64,000 nucleotides of DNA from Arthrobacter echini. GTDB taxonomy: Bacteria; Actinomycetota; Actinomycetes; Actinomycetales; Micrococcaceae. The notes under the pieces were generated by a model. It saw nothing but the letters and a program-made list of their open reading frames with translations. It did not search any database and had not been told where the DNA came from. Position 1 is the first letter of the stretch, and each line of letters opens with the position of its first letter. Location: NCBI RefSeq assembly GCF_004803505.1, contig NZ_SSWH01000007.1, positions 141,569-205,568 on the forward strand. The letters run 5' to 3'. This document shows, in pieces, positions 27,998 to 37,008 of the stretch. The translations under genes were made by a program, and so were the position numbers.

Positions 27998-29302
27998 TCA
28001 GAGCTCTCCGGGGTCACACTCGACGGGCGGGCCGGCAGGGCGGGTGACCTGTGCTATGCGCCAGGCAGTTCCGTCCCATTCCATCTGGTATCGATTCGTC
28101 CAGATGGAACACTCCTGGCCCTCGGGGCCGTCGGCGGCGGACTGCTCGGTACGTAGTTCCACATCAGCGAGGAGTACGTCCCCCTCACCGGTGACCTGCT
28201 CCAGCGTCAGCGTCCGCCAGTACGTCGTGAGAAGACCGCTCCGCCAGGTCTCGAGACCACCGAGCGACTCCTGGAGTTCCGGAGTGAACACCGCGAATGC
28301 TGTCTCGTAGGCGCCGTGGTTGATCGACTGGCCGTGGACGAGCAGGCTCTGGGCGATGTTCGTCGCCTGGTCATGGGTCGACTGCACATCGATGACGACG
28401 TCGGCGCTGGTGGATTCTTGTCCGCCGTCGCAGGTCTCGGGCGGAACGGGTACCGTGCGCTGCTGCCACTCGGTCGAGGCCTGGTAGGCGCGCGGCCCGG
28501 ACACGGCGTAGGCCGTCCCCTCCGCGCTGAAGTCCTCTGCGGTCCCGGTCCCGAGCACCCAGGTTCGCTTCGCGCTCATTACTCCGGCGACCTCCCCGTC
28601 GATCGTGATCAACGGTCCACCACTGTTCCCCGGGTTCACGGCTGCATCTGTCTGGATGAGGGGCTGCGCGGTCCCGGAGGCGGTGGGGTCCACATTCAGG
28701 CCACTGACGGCACCACGGGTGAAGGTGAGATCGGCGCGCAAGGGGTAGCCGAGGGCCGCGACCTCCTCACCGACGGCGGGATCGGCGTCGGTGAACGAGA
28801 AGATATGGCCACTGAGGTCGGTGGTCGTTCTGAGCAGCGCGAGATCCGCCTCGGAATTGATACCGAGCACCTGCGCGCTCGTCACCTCACCGCCCACGGC
28901 GACGTTCAGTGCTGTGGCGCCCTCCACGACATGTGCGGCGGTGACGATAAGATCGTCGTCGACCAGGAATCCCGTGCCCTGCCCTGCGGCGTCGCATGTG
29001 GTGACCGTGAGACGGGCGACTCCCGATTGCACGGTTTCGACGGTCGCGGGCCAGGAAGGTGATGGAGGCGGAGGGAGTGAGGGCTCGGGGTCAGAAGGGA
29101 CGGTGGTCTCGACGGGCGGTTGCGTCGTCGGCGGTGGAGCTGGTGTGGTCACCGGCGGCGGCGGCGGTGGTGGTGGTGGTGCCGTCGCCCCACCGGCCGG
29201 CGAAGGGCCGCCCGGCACGGTGATGCATGCACTGGTGGTGCCGAGGACCAGGAGCCACACGGCGCCCATCTGCAGTCGCGTTCTGCCAGCATGATCCTTC
29301 AT
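27998..29302 (-). CDS. Exported trypsin-like serine protease, probable lipoprotein
   Basis: A 434-residue S1/HtrA-like protease. A signal sequence (MKDHAGRTRLQMGAVWLLVLG) ends in TTSAC, a weak lipobox. A linker with about nine consecutive prolines leads to the protease domain: His124 in TAAHV, Asp153 in SEADLALLR and Ser227 in NPGNSGGPL. No PDZ domain follows; instead about 120 residues look like an NTF2-like or stalk domain with an NRYQMEWDGTAWRIAQV end. The ATG at 29302 has GAGGA 7 nt upstream; the longer open frame is not needed. It converges on serA with only 4 nt between. Confidence 0.82.
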   Translation of the reverse strand: MKDHAGRTRLQMGAVWLLVLGTTSACITVPGGPSPAGGATAPPPPPPPPPVTTPAPPPTTQPPVETTVPSDPEPSLPPPPSPSWPATVETVQSGVARLTVTTCDAAGQGTGFLVDDDLIVTAAHVVEGATALNVAVGGEVTSAQVLGINSEADLALLRTTTDLSGHIFSFTDADPAVGEEVAALGYPLRADLTFTRGAVSGLNVDPTASGTAQPLIQTDAAVNPGNSGGPLITIDGEVAGVMSAKRTWVLGTGTAEDFSAEGTAYAVSGPRAYQASTEWQQRTVPVPPETCDGGQESTSADVVIDVQSTHDQATNIAQSLLVHGQSINHGAYETAFAVFTPELQESLGGLETWRSGLLTTYWRTLTLEQVTGEGDVLLADVELRTEQSAADGPEGQECSIWTNRYQMEWDGTAWRIAQVTRPAGPPVECDPGEL

Positions 29303-29459
29303 GATGTCCTCGATTCCGGGCGCGGCCGACCACTTGTGATTACGGTCGCACCAAGAGGACACTGCCACAAGTGGTTCGACTACTCGCTTTCGGGTGAACC
29401 TGAGCCGTGGGTACAGGTACCGTACGGAAGAATGCCCTTCTCGAGCAGAAAGGATCCGT

Positions 29460-30407
29460 ATGAGAACACACCAGCTTCCCGCCGAGCAGTCGACGGCGGT
29501 CCAGGTCCTCTCGCGGGACACCTCGCCCGTCCTGCGGGTGGAACCCGGGGACCGCGTCGTGGTCGAATCTCTGGACGCCTGGGGCCATCTGGAACGGCAG
29601 GTGGCACCGGGGGAGCCGGGCAGCTACCGGTTCCCGGACCGGATCGGGCACGCGCTCACGGGGCCCATCGAGGTGGCGGGAGCCGAGCCGGGGGACACCC
29701 TCGCCGTCCACTTCGAATCGCTCGAACCGTACGAGTGGGGGTGGACCGTCGCGAACCGGCAGGACGACGCCTTCCTGCGCGGTCTCGGGCTCGACGGCGC
29801 GGAACCGGCGTGGCTGCTCTGGGACCTCGACCGGAGGATGGGCTCGGGGACGAACCAGTTCGGACACAGTGTCCTGCTGTCCCCGTTCCTCGGCGTGGTG
29901 GGCCTGCCGCCGGCCGAGCCGGGGGAGCACTCCACGACGCCGCCCCGGACCGCCGGGGGCGGAAACATCGACTGCCGTGAGCTGACGGCGGGTTCCACGC
30001 TGTTCCTCCCGGTCACGGTGCCCGGCGCGCTGCTCCATCTCGGGGACGGGCATGCCGCTCAGGGCGACGGCGAGGTGGGCGGCACGGCGATCGAGTGCGG
30101 CATGACGACGACCTTCACCGTGGACCTCGTGCAGGATGCCCCGCTGGAGGTCATCCACGCCCTGACGCCCACCGCGCGCATCACCTTCGGCTTCGACGCC
30201 GACCTGAACCGCGCGACGTCGGAGGCACTCGGTGCGATGCTGACGTGGCTGCAGCAGCTGTACGGGCTGGAACGGAACACTGCGCTCGCCCTGGCGAGCT
30301 CCGTGGTGGATCTGCGCATCACGCAGATCGCCAACCGGACGTGGGGCGTGCATGCGGTTCTCGGGCTCGACGCCGTGCTGGAGAGCGGTGCCATCAACGC
30401 CGGCTGA
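29460..30407 (+). CDS. Acetamidase/formamidase family protein
   Basis: A 315-residue FmdA/AmdA family amidase that releases ammonia from short amides. Family features are GAEPGDTLAVHF, the VTVPGALLHLGDGHAAQGDGEVGGTAIE core containing the conserved Asp and Glu residues, and the AxxLASSVVDLRITQIAN C-terminal stretch. AAAGGATC precedes the ATG at 29460. It is followed after 46 nt by metG, which has its own start signal, so this is probably a single-gene unit divergent from the protease. Confidence 0.85.
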   Translation: MRTHQLPAEQSTAVQVLSRDTSPVLRVEPGDRVVVESLDAWGHLERQVAPGEPGSYRFPDRIGHALTGPIEVAGAEPGDTLAVHFESLEPYEWGWTVANRQDDAFLRGLGLDGAEPAWLLWDLDRRMGSGTNQFGHSVLLSPFLGVVGLPPAEPGEHSTTPPRTAGGGNIDCRELTAGSTLFLPVTVPGALLHLGDGHAAQGDGEVGGTAIECGMTTTFTVDLVQDAPLEVIHALTPTARITFGFDADLNRATSEALGAMLTWLQQLYGLERNTALALASSVVDLRITQIANRTWGVHAVLGLDAVLESGAINAG

Positions 30408-30453
30408 GCGGCAGGCTTGGGCGAATGAGTGCCCACCGGGGTAATTTCGTAGG

Positions 30454-32028
30454 GTGACCTCCCCAGCCGAGACGAAGCCCCCGTACTACCTCACCACGTC
30501 GATCTCCTACCCCAACGGCGTCCCGCACATCGGGCACGCCTACGAGACGATCGCCGCGGACGCCCTGGCCCGCTTCAAGCGGCTCGACGGCTATGACGTG
30601 ATGTACCTGACGGGTACCGACGAGCACGGCCTGAAGATGCAGCAGGCCGCCGATCGCGAGGGGATCCCCGTCCGTGAGCTGGCCGCACGCAACGCCCTGG
30701 CGTTCCGGAGGATGAACGACGTCGTCGGCACCTCCTACGACCGGTTCATCCGCACCACGGACGAGGACCACTACGCGGCCGCAACGCAGATCTGGAAGCG
30801 TATGGAAGCTGCCGGTGATCTCTACCTCGACACCTACGCCGGCTGGTACTCGGTGCGGGACGAGGCGTTCTGGCCCGAGGACGAGACCGAGGTCCGTGAG
30901 GACGGTGTGCGGTACGCGAGCCAGACCGACACCGAGGTCACCTGGACCGAGGAGGAGAGCTACTTCTTCCGGCTCTCCGCCTACCAGCAGAAGCTGCTGG
31001 ACCTCTATGCGGCGGAGCCGGAATTCTGTGCCCCGCAGTCCCGCTTCAACGAGGTCATCTCCTTCGTGCAGCGCGGCCTCGAGGATCTCTCCGTCAGCCG
31101 CACCACGTTCGACTGGGGTGTGCCCGTACCGGGCAATGACAGGCACGTCATGTATGTGTGGGTGGACGCGCTCACCAACTACCTGACCGGTGTGGGTTTC
31201 CCCGACACGGACTCGGAGGCGTTCCGCAGGTTCTGGCCGGCCGATCTCCACGTGATCGGCAAGGACATCTCCCGCTTCCACGCCGTCTACTGGCCCGCCT
31301 TCCTGATGTCCGCCGGGCTCGAGCTCCCGGGACGCGTCATGATCCACGGACACCTGAACAACCGCGGCGTGAAGATGTCCAAGTCGCTCGGCAACACCGT
31401 GGCACCCGAGGACTGGGTGGAGCAGTACGGTCTGGACCAGACCCGCTTCTTCCTGCTCCGCGAGATCCCCTTCGGGGCGGACGGCTCCTACAGTCACGAG
31501 GCGATCGTGGGCCGCATGAATGCCGACCTCGCGAACAATTTCGGCAATCTCGCCCAGCGGTCGCTGTCGATGGTGGCCAAGAACTGCGACGGCGTCGTAC
31601 CCGCACCCGGGGACCTGGAACCTGCGGACACGGGGATCCTCGAGAAGGCCCACGCCCTGCTGGAGACGAGCCGCGCCGCCTACGAGCGCCAGGAGTTCTC
31701 CCGGGCGCTGGAAGCCGTGTGGCTCGTGCTCGGGGACACCAACGCGTACTTCGCGGAACAGCAGCCCTGGGTGCTGCGCAAGACCGATCCCGAGCGGATG
31801 CGGACCGTGCTCTACGTGACCCTGGAGGTCCTGAGAGTCGTCGCGATCCTCTCACAGCCCGTCATGCCCACCGGCGCCGGCCGCATCCTCACACTGCTGG
31901 GTCAGGGGACAGGGGAGAATGCCGAGGCTCGATCCTTCGACGCCCTCGGTCGGCGGATCGAGCCGGGAACGCCCCTGCCCGCACCGAGCCCGGTGTTCCC
32001 GAAGTACGAGGAACCAGCCGAGGGCTGA
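30454..32028 (+). CDS. metG: Methionyl-tRNA synthetase
   Basis: A 524-residue class Ia synthetase. The HIGH motif is in PHIGHAYET near residue 22, KMSKS in VKMSKSLGN near 310, and the anticodon-binding helices follow. There is no C-terminal tRNA-binding (Trbp111-like) domain, as usual for actinobacterial enzymes. The CCCC zinc-knuckle Cys are absent from the connective peptide (SVRDEAFWPEDE), marking the zinc-free type. GTG 30454 is preceded by TAATTT at 30442-30447 and no ribosome-binding site, indicating a leaderless message. Confidence 0.95.
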   Translation: MTSPAETKPPYYLTTSISYPNGVPHIGHAYETIAADALARFKRLDGYDVMYLTGTDEHGLKMQQAADREGIPVRELAARNALAFRRMNDVVGTSYDRFIRTTDEDHYAAATQIWKRMEAAGDLYLDTYAGWYSVRDEAFWPEDETEVREDGVRYASQTDTEVTWTEEESYFFRLSAYQQKLLDLYAAEPEFCAPQSRFNEVISFVQRGLEDLSVSRTTFDWGVPVPGNDRHVMYVWVDALTNYLTGVGFPDTDSEAFRRFWPADLHVIGKDISRFHAVYWPAFLMSAGLELPGRVMIHGHLNNRGVKMSKSLGNTVAPEDWVEQYGLDQTRFFLLREIPFGADGSYSHEAIVGRMNADLANNFGNLAQRSLSMVAKNCDGVVPAPGDLEPADTGILEKAHALLETSRAAYERQEFSRALEAVWLVLGDTNAYFAEQQPWVLRKTDPERMRTVLYVTLEVLRVVAILSQPVMPTGAGRILTLLGQGTGENAEARSFDALGRRIEPGTPLPAPSPVFPKYEEPAEG

Positions 32029-32074
32029 TCCGCTCCCGCGCAGCTGTGCCGACCGACCCTTGCCGACGTCGTTC

Positions 32075-32614
32075 TCAGCGCCGCCGGAAGCGATCGGCGG
32101 CAGTCGCCGTCATGATCCCTGCCACGAGCTCCTGCTGGCCCCGGCAGTCTGCGAGCGAGCGCTCGATCGCGGCATGACCCGGAACGCCCTCACCCGCCCG
32201 CGCCCAGTCCTCCAGCGGCACGGCGAGCAGGGTCAGCCACAGGGCCTCCTTGCCCTTGAGCACGGAGAGCAGTGATTCGAGTTCCAGCTGGGCTCCGCCG
32301 CTCGCCGTCCGTCGACGGGGATTGAGCGGATTGCGTGCGGAGACCAGCGCCATGACGCGCGCGAGAGACTGCTTGGGCAGGCTCGGCCGGTGTCCCAGCG
32401 CCTTGATGAGCCGCTTGAGCATCGCCCGCTCCTCACGGACGGTCATCCGCAGCCGGCCGAAGTCCGCCTCGTACTGTGTACCCGTCCACGAGCTGTGGGC
32501 GGCGTCGAAGAGGCGGATGCCGTTCGAGGCACCCATGAGGTGCAGATCGAGATACGGGTAGAGCGTCGAGGGGTCGAACCGTGCTGCTGGCGTGCGCTCC
32601 GTGTCCGGCGTCAT
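32075..32614 (-). CDS. Hypothetical protein
   Basis: A 179-residue predicted soluble protein. The middle is rich in Leu and Arg (MTVREERAMLKRLIKALGHRP read in parts), with a likely helical C-terminus ending in DRFRRR. I recognise no family. The ATG at 32614 is preferred to an upstream in-frame GTG because GGAAGGAA lies 7 nt before it. It converges on metG and follows nothing in its own direction; the ABC permease gene ends 66 nt upstream on the same strand. Confidence 0.65.
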   Translation of the reverse strand: MTPDTERTPAARFDPSTLYPYLDLHLMGASNGIRLFDAAHSSWTGTQYEADFGRLRMTVREERAMLKRLIKALGHRPSLPKQSLARVMALVSARNPLNPRRRTASGGAQLELESLLSVLKGKEALWLTLLAVPLEDWARAGEGVPGHAAIERSLADCRGQQELVAGIMTATAADRFRRR

Positions 32615-32680
32615 CGCGGGTTCCTTCCGTTCGTACCCAGCGCCGGGGTCGGCGGGAACCCGCAACGATACCGGGCGGCC

Positions 32681-35275
32681 TCACTCGGTCGCCAGTCCCG
32701 CCACCGGCGAGAGCCTCGCAGCGCGTCGGGCGGGGAGCACGGAGGCGAGCAGACCCGCAGCGACGGCGACTCCGAGCACCGCGATGAGCTGGCCCACCGG
32801 CACCGACACGCTCACGTCCGCGATCCCGCCGAGTGCCGATCGTGTCCCGAGCCAACCGTAGAGAATGCCGAGAACGCTGCCCAGCAACGCCGCGACGCCG
32901 GCGATGAGCACGGCCTCGACGGCAAGCATCCCGCGGAGCTGACCGCGCGTGAGGCCGAGTGCGCGCAGCAGGGAGTTCTCCCGCCGCCGTTCCAGCACGG
33001 ACAGCGACAGCGTGTTGGCAACCCCGATCAGTGCGATCAGCACCGCCACCGCGAGCAGGCCGGTCACGATCAGCAGCATGACGTCGATGATCTCGTTGAA
33101 GGCGACCCGCTCGAGGGCGGCTCCACTCACCTGGTACTCCGGGACACCGGTGACGTCCACGATCCGGGACTGCACATCCCTCACTGCTTCGGTGTCCATC
33201 CCGGCGTCGAGCCCGAGCCAGAAGGAGCTCCCGACGTACGACGCGAGGGTTTGTGCTGCTGGTTGCTGATCCTCCGGAACAGGACCCGCGAGGTACGTCG
33301 CCAGGGCATCAGGCGGGGCACCACCGAGGCGCTCGGCGGTCGCCCTGCTGATGATCGGCACGAAGAACGCGGCATCTGTCGTGACCACGGGGAGGGCCGA
33401 GGGGCCGTCGCCGCCGTCGAGCACCACCTCCTGGTCGGTCCAGCCCTCAGGTGCCAGGACCACGCCGTCGGTGAGCTCCTTCCCCTCCGAGCGCAGAACA
33501 CCCTCGAGAGCTGCGGGATCGGTCGCGTAGACGAGTGACCCGCCGTCCTTCCTCGCGAGCATGACCGGCGTGAGTTCCACGACGCTCCGGACGCCGTCGA
33601 TACCGAGCAGGACCGATGCCGTGTCCTCCGGTGAGGTGGTCGCAGCCGTCGTGCCCGGCATCACGACGGACGAGGCACCGATACCCGCGACCTCGAGATC
33701 GACGGTGTAGTTCCGGTCCAGTTCGGCGTCGAAGGTGGACCGCGCGCTCTGCCCGCCGACCATCACCATGGCCACGAGCGTGACACCGACCATCAGCGCC
33801 ACCGACGACGCGGTGGTGCGGGCAGGGTTCCGTACGGCGTTGACGGCGGCCAGGGTACCGGGGACACCCAGCGGACGGGCGATCCGGCCGACAGCGGCGA
33901 CACTCGCAGGCACGAAGAACGGTGCCAGCAGGACGACGCCGAGGAAGGACGACGCGCCGCCTGCGACCGCCGGGACCAGTGAGGCCCTGAGTGCCCCGAC
34001 GGCGAGCAGTGCCACACCTGCGCCGAGGATCACCAGTCCTGTTGCGAGGCGGACCCGCCCACTCCTGCTCCGGACGGCCACGGGATCGCTGGGGCGCAGG
34101 GCGGCGAGCGGCGCCACGCGGGTAGCAGCGCGCGCCGGCAGGAGGGCGGCCAGGAGCGTGACGGACACCCCCACGGCCACTCCGACGAGGGCGGCGGCCG
34201 GAGGGACGGCCAGCACCGCGAAGGAACCGAACTCGGTCTGCCTGGCCAGCCCCACGAGCCCGGCCATGACACCGACGGCGAGAAGGACGCCGAGCACCGA
34301 GCCGACCAGACCCACCAGGGCCGCCTCGATGAGTACCGACGAGCGGATCTGCCGTCGGTCGGCGCCGACGCACCGCAGGAGGGCGAGCTCACGCGTGCGC
34401 TGGGCCACGAGGACCGAGAAGGTGTTCGAGATGACGAGACCGGCGACGAGGACGGCCACGGCGGCGAATGCGAGGAGGATCAGGGTCAGTGCATCGTCAC
34501 CACCGGAGAGCTGCGCCACGTCGGCGAGTGTCTGCTCCTCCGCCGTGCGTACCACGAGGTCGGCAGTCCCAGCGGTGGAGGTGCCGGCCAGGACAGAGGA
34601 GATCTCCAGGGCCACCGCACCGGTGTCGGCGGCAGGGTCGAGGGCGAGCTGGACATTCTGCAGGATGGTCTCTCCGCCGTTCAGTGCGCGGATGACCGAT
34701 TCGGCGGCGAGGATCTGCATGCCGCCGGCGAGTCGCGGATCGGCACTCGGCTCGATCAGCCCCGTCACCAGCAGATCCGACGACACCGTGTCGGACCCTG
34801 TAGCCCCGGCCATGCCGCCGCGATCGAGAGCTATCACATCGCCCGGTACCACCTCCAGGCGCGCTGCCGAGGCGGCATCGAGCGCCACCTCGTCGGGCTG
34901 CGACGGGTAGGAGCCACTCGTGACCACGGCGGGTTCGAGGCCGTCCGGAGCCGTGCCGGTCAGGACCGCGAAGGACGTCGTCGAGCCGGTGCTGATCCGG
35001 CCGTAGCCGCGCTCGAGACCGTGGACGCCCTCGACCCCGTCGACGGCGGCGAGTTCCTCGACCACCCCGGCGGGTACGTAGGGTGTGTCCTCACCGGTGA
35101 CGACCAGGTCGGCTCTCGCGTACGAGGCGCCGATGCTCTGACCGAGGCTTGCGTTCGTGGTGGCACCGACCATGAGGGTGGCGGAGAGGAAGGCGACGCC
35201 GAGCATGACGGCGATGCCGACGGCGATGAAACGCCGGGCGTGCACCCGAACCTGTGCCAGTGCCAGCTGCAGCAT
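32681..35275 (-). CDS. ABC transporter permease, FtsX/MacB type
   Basis: An 864-residue membrane protein with the duplicated FtsX layout: a first helix with a large extracytoplasmic region (about 45-260), three helices (about 270-400), then a second such unit ending in three helices (about 730-860). The cytoplasmic ELALLRCVGADRRQIRSSVLIEAALVG and ENSLLRALGLTRGQLRGMLAVEAV segments are the FtsX coupling motifs. It works with the ATPase 1 nt upstream, probably in antimicrobial peptide sensing/resistance or lipid/lipoprotein handling. The ATG at 35275 immediately follows the ATPase stop. Confidence 0.88.
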   Translation of the reverse strand: MLQLALAQVRVHARRFIAVGIAVMLGVAFLSATLMVGATTNASLGQSIGASYARADLVVTGEDTPYVPAGVVEELAAVDGVEGVHGLERGYGRISTGSTTSFAVLTGTAPDGLEPAVVTSGSYPSQPDEVALDAASAARLEVVPGDVIALDRGGMAGATGSDTVSSDLLVTGLIEPSADPRLAGGMQILAAESVIRALNGGETILQNVQLALDPAADTGAVALEISSVLAGTSTAGTADLVVRTAEEQTLADVAQLSGGDDALTLILLAFAAVAVLVAGLVISNTFSVLVAQRTRELALLRCVGADRRQIRSSVLIEAALVGLVGSVLGVLLAVGVMAGLVGLARQTEFGSFAVLAVPPAAALVGVAVGVSVTLLAALLPARAATRVAPLAALRPSDPVAVRSRSGRVRLATGLVILGAGVALLAVGALRASLVPAVAGGASSFLGVVLLAPFFVPASVAAVGRIARPLGVPGTLAAVNAVRNPARTTASSVALMVGVTLVAMVMVGGQSARSTFDAELDRNYTVDLEVAGIGASSVVMPGTTAATTSPEDTASVLLGIDGVRSVVELTPVMLARKDGGSLVYATDPAALEGVLRSEGKELTDGVVLAPEGWTDQEVVLDGGDGPSALPVVTTDAAFFVPIISRATAERLGGAPPDALATYLAGPVPEDQQPAAQTLASYVGSSFWLGLDAGMDTEAVRDVQSRIVDVTGVPEYQVSGAALERVAFNEIIDVMLLIVTGLLAVAVLIALIGVANTLSLSVLERRRENSLLRALGLTRGQLRGMLAVEAVLIAGVAALLGSVLGILYGWLGTRSALGGIADVSVSVPVGQLIAVLGVAVAAGLLASVLPARRAARLSPVAGLATE

Positions 35276-35276
35276 C

Positions 35277-36053
35277 TCAGCTCCCCAGTTTCGCGAGCGC
35301 CTGCAGGATCGCCTCCGGGGAGGAACGCTCGAGTTCGCCGACGAGGGCTCCGTCCTTGAGCAGGACCACACGGTCCGCATATGCTGCGGCCACGGGATCA
35401 TGGGTGACCATGACGATGCTGCGGCCCATCTCGCGGCAGCTGCGCCGCAGCAGCGAGAGCACCTCGGCGCCCGTCGCGGAATCCAGGTTGCCGGTGGGCT
35501 CGTCGCCGAAGATGACATCCGGTCGGGTCAGGAGTGCCCGGGCGACGGCGACGCGCTGCTGCTGGCCACCGGAGAGCTCGTGCGGGCGGTGTGAGAGCCG
35601 GTCGAGCAGCCCCAGCGAGGAGGAGATCTCCTGCAGCCAGCCCTCGTCGACCGCGGTGCCCGCGAGGGTGACGGGCAGCGTGATGTTCTGCTTCGCCGTC
35701 AGGGTTGGCACGAGATTGAAGGCCTGGAAGACGAAGCCCACCCGCTCGCGCCGCAGCCGGGTCAGCTCGGCGTCGGGCAGATCCGTGATCTCCGTACCGC
35801 CGATCCAGAGCCTGCCCGCATCGATGTTGTCCAGCCCCGCGAGGCAGTGCATGAGCGTGGACTTGCCCGAGCCGGAAGGGCCCATGATCGCGGTGAAGCG
35901 CGCCCGCTCGAAGTCGAGGGATATCTCGTGCAGGGCACGCACGGCGGTGTCGCCACGCCCGTAGCTCTTGGAGACGCCGCGGGCGGACAGAGCGGCCGAG
36001 GTGGCGTCGACCGGGAGCGGCTGCTGCGCTGGGCTGTTCGTGGAAGTGGTCAT
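35277..36053 (-). CDS. ABC transporter ATP-binding protein (MacB/LolD type)
   Basis: A 258-residue ATPase with Walker A GPSGSGKST, Q-loop VFQAFNLVP, signature LSGGQQQRVAVARAL, Walker B DVIFGDEPTGNLD and the H-loop MVTHDP. The family includes partners of FtsX-type permeases such as MacB, BceA and LolD. The start is the ATG at 36053. Together with the permease it forms the end of the sensor-regulator-transporter set; a GGAATGAG palindrome-like motif lies 70-90 nt upstream. Confidence 0.92.
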   Translation of the reverse strand: MTTSTNSPAQQPLPVDATSAALSARGVSKSYGRGDTAVRALHEISLDFERARFTAIMGPSGSGKSTLMHCLAGLDNIDAGRLWIGGTEITDLPDAELTRLRRERVGFVFQAFNLVPTLTAKQNITLPVTLAGTAVDEGWLQEISSSLGLLDRLSHRPHELSGGQQQRVAVARALLTRPDVIFGDEPTGNLDSATGAEVLSLLRRSCREMGRSIVMVTHDPVAAAYADRVVLLKDGALVGELERSSPEAILQALAKLGS

Positions 36054-36120
36054 GGTCCCACGCTATGGCCGCCGGCCACTCCTGGAATCGGCGCAGGGAC
36101 CCGGATCCAGGCCGGCTTTC

Positions 36121-36139
36121 CTCATCCCACGGAATGAGC
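36121..36139. promoter_or_regulatory. Candidate response-regulator site before the ABC genes
   Basis: TCATCCC-AC-GGAATGA is an imperfect palindrome (6 of 7 pairs). ACGGAATGAGC (36129-36139) occurs identically at 38269-38279 upstream of the sensor kinase gene. Position before both transcription units suggests a binding site of the encoded LuxR-type regulator. Confidence 0.45.
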
Positions 36140-36184
36140 GACGCCGGGCCCGGTATCCGTCGGTGGGACGGGTCCGCCCGGTGC

Positions 36185-36958
36185 TCAGGGGCGGACGACG
36201 CCGGTCTCGTACGCCATCACGACGGCCTGGACGCGATCACGGGCCCGAAGCTTCGCGAGGATATGGCTGACGTGCGTCTTCACGGTGGCCTCGGAGAGAT
36301 ACAGCCTCGTCGCGATCTCCGGATTGGACAGACCGCGGGCGATGAGTTCGAAGACCTCGTGCTCGCGGGAGGTCAGGCGCTCGACGGCCGCCTGGTGGGT
36401 GTCCTGGCCGGGGGAGGGACGGCGTAGCAGTGGCGCCACGTGGTCCAGGAGGCGGCGAGTGGTGGACGGCGCGATGACGGCGTCGCCCCGATGGACCGTC
36501 CTGATGGCCTCGAGCAGTTCCTCGGGTGGCGCGTCCTTGAGGAGGAATCCGCTGGCTCCTGCCTGGATGGCAGCCAGAGCGTACTCATCGAGGTCGAAGG
36601 TGGTCAGGACCACGATGCGCGGTGCGATGGCGGGCTGACCGCGGTCCGCCGACGTGTGGCTCGCGAGGATCTGCCGGGTGGCCTCGATGCCGTCCATGCC
36701 CGGCATGCGCACGTCCATCATGACGACGTCGGCGTGCGTCACGGTGAGCGCTTTCACCGCGTCCTGGCCGTCCGCGGCCTCACTGACCACCTCGAGATCG
36801 GGCTGGGAATTGATGAGCATCGCGAAGCCGCTGCGCACCAGGTGCTGATCGTCGACGATCGCCACCCGGATCGGGGGAGGTGTCGGGATGTGCTCGAGGT
36901 CCGGCGACAGCCCGGCGTCGGACTCATGCCGCCGAGCGGTGTTCCTGGTGCTGTCCAC
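36185..36958 (-). CDS. NarL/LuxR-family response regulator
   Basis: A 257-residue two-component regulator. The receiver domain starts at VAIVDDQHLVRSGF, with the phospho-acceptor Asp82 in VMMDVRMPGMDG and the switch Lys in FLLKDAPPEELLEAI. The C-terminal LuxR helix-turn-helix reads LTSREHEVFELIARGLSNPEIA and LSEATVKTHVSHILAKL. An N-terminal polar tail of about 30 residues precedes the receiver. The start is the GTG at 36958. It is encoded just after the sensor kinase and before the ABC genes, so it probably controls that transporter. Confidence 0.92.
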   Translation of the reverse strand: MDSTRNTARRHESDAGLSPDLEHIPTPPPIRVAIVDDQHLVRSGFAMLINSQPDLEVVSEAADGQDAVKALTVTHADVVMMDVRMPGMDGIEATRQILASHTSADRGQPAIAPRIVVLTTFDLDEYALAAIQAGASGFLLKDAPPEELLEAIRTVHRGDAVIAPSTTRRLLDHVAPLLRRPSPGQDTHQAAVERLTSREHEVFELIARGLSNPEIATRLYLSEATVKTHVSHILAKLRARDRVQAVVMAYETGVVRP

Positions 36959-37008
36959 ATCGGTCCGTTCTCTGAGGTGTGGTGCGTGCTCGGTGAGGGT
37001 CCGGGCAG

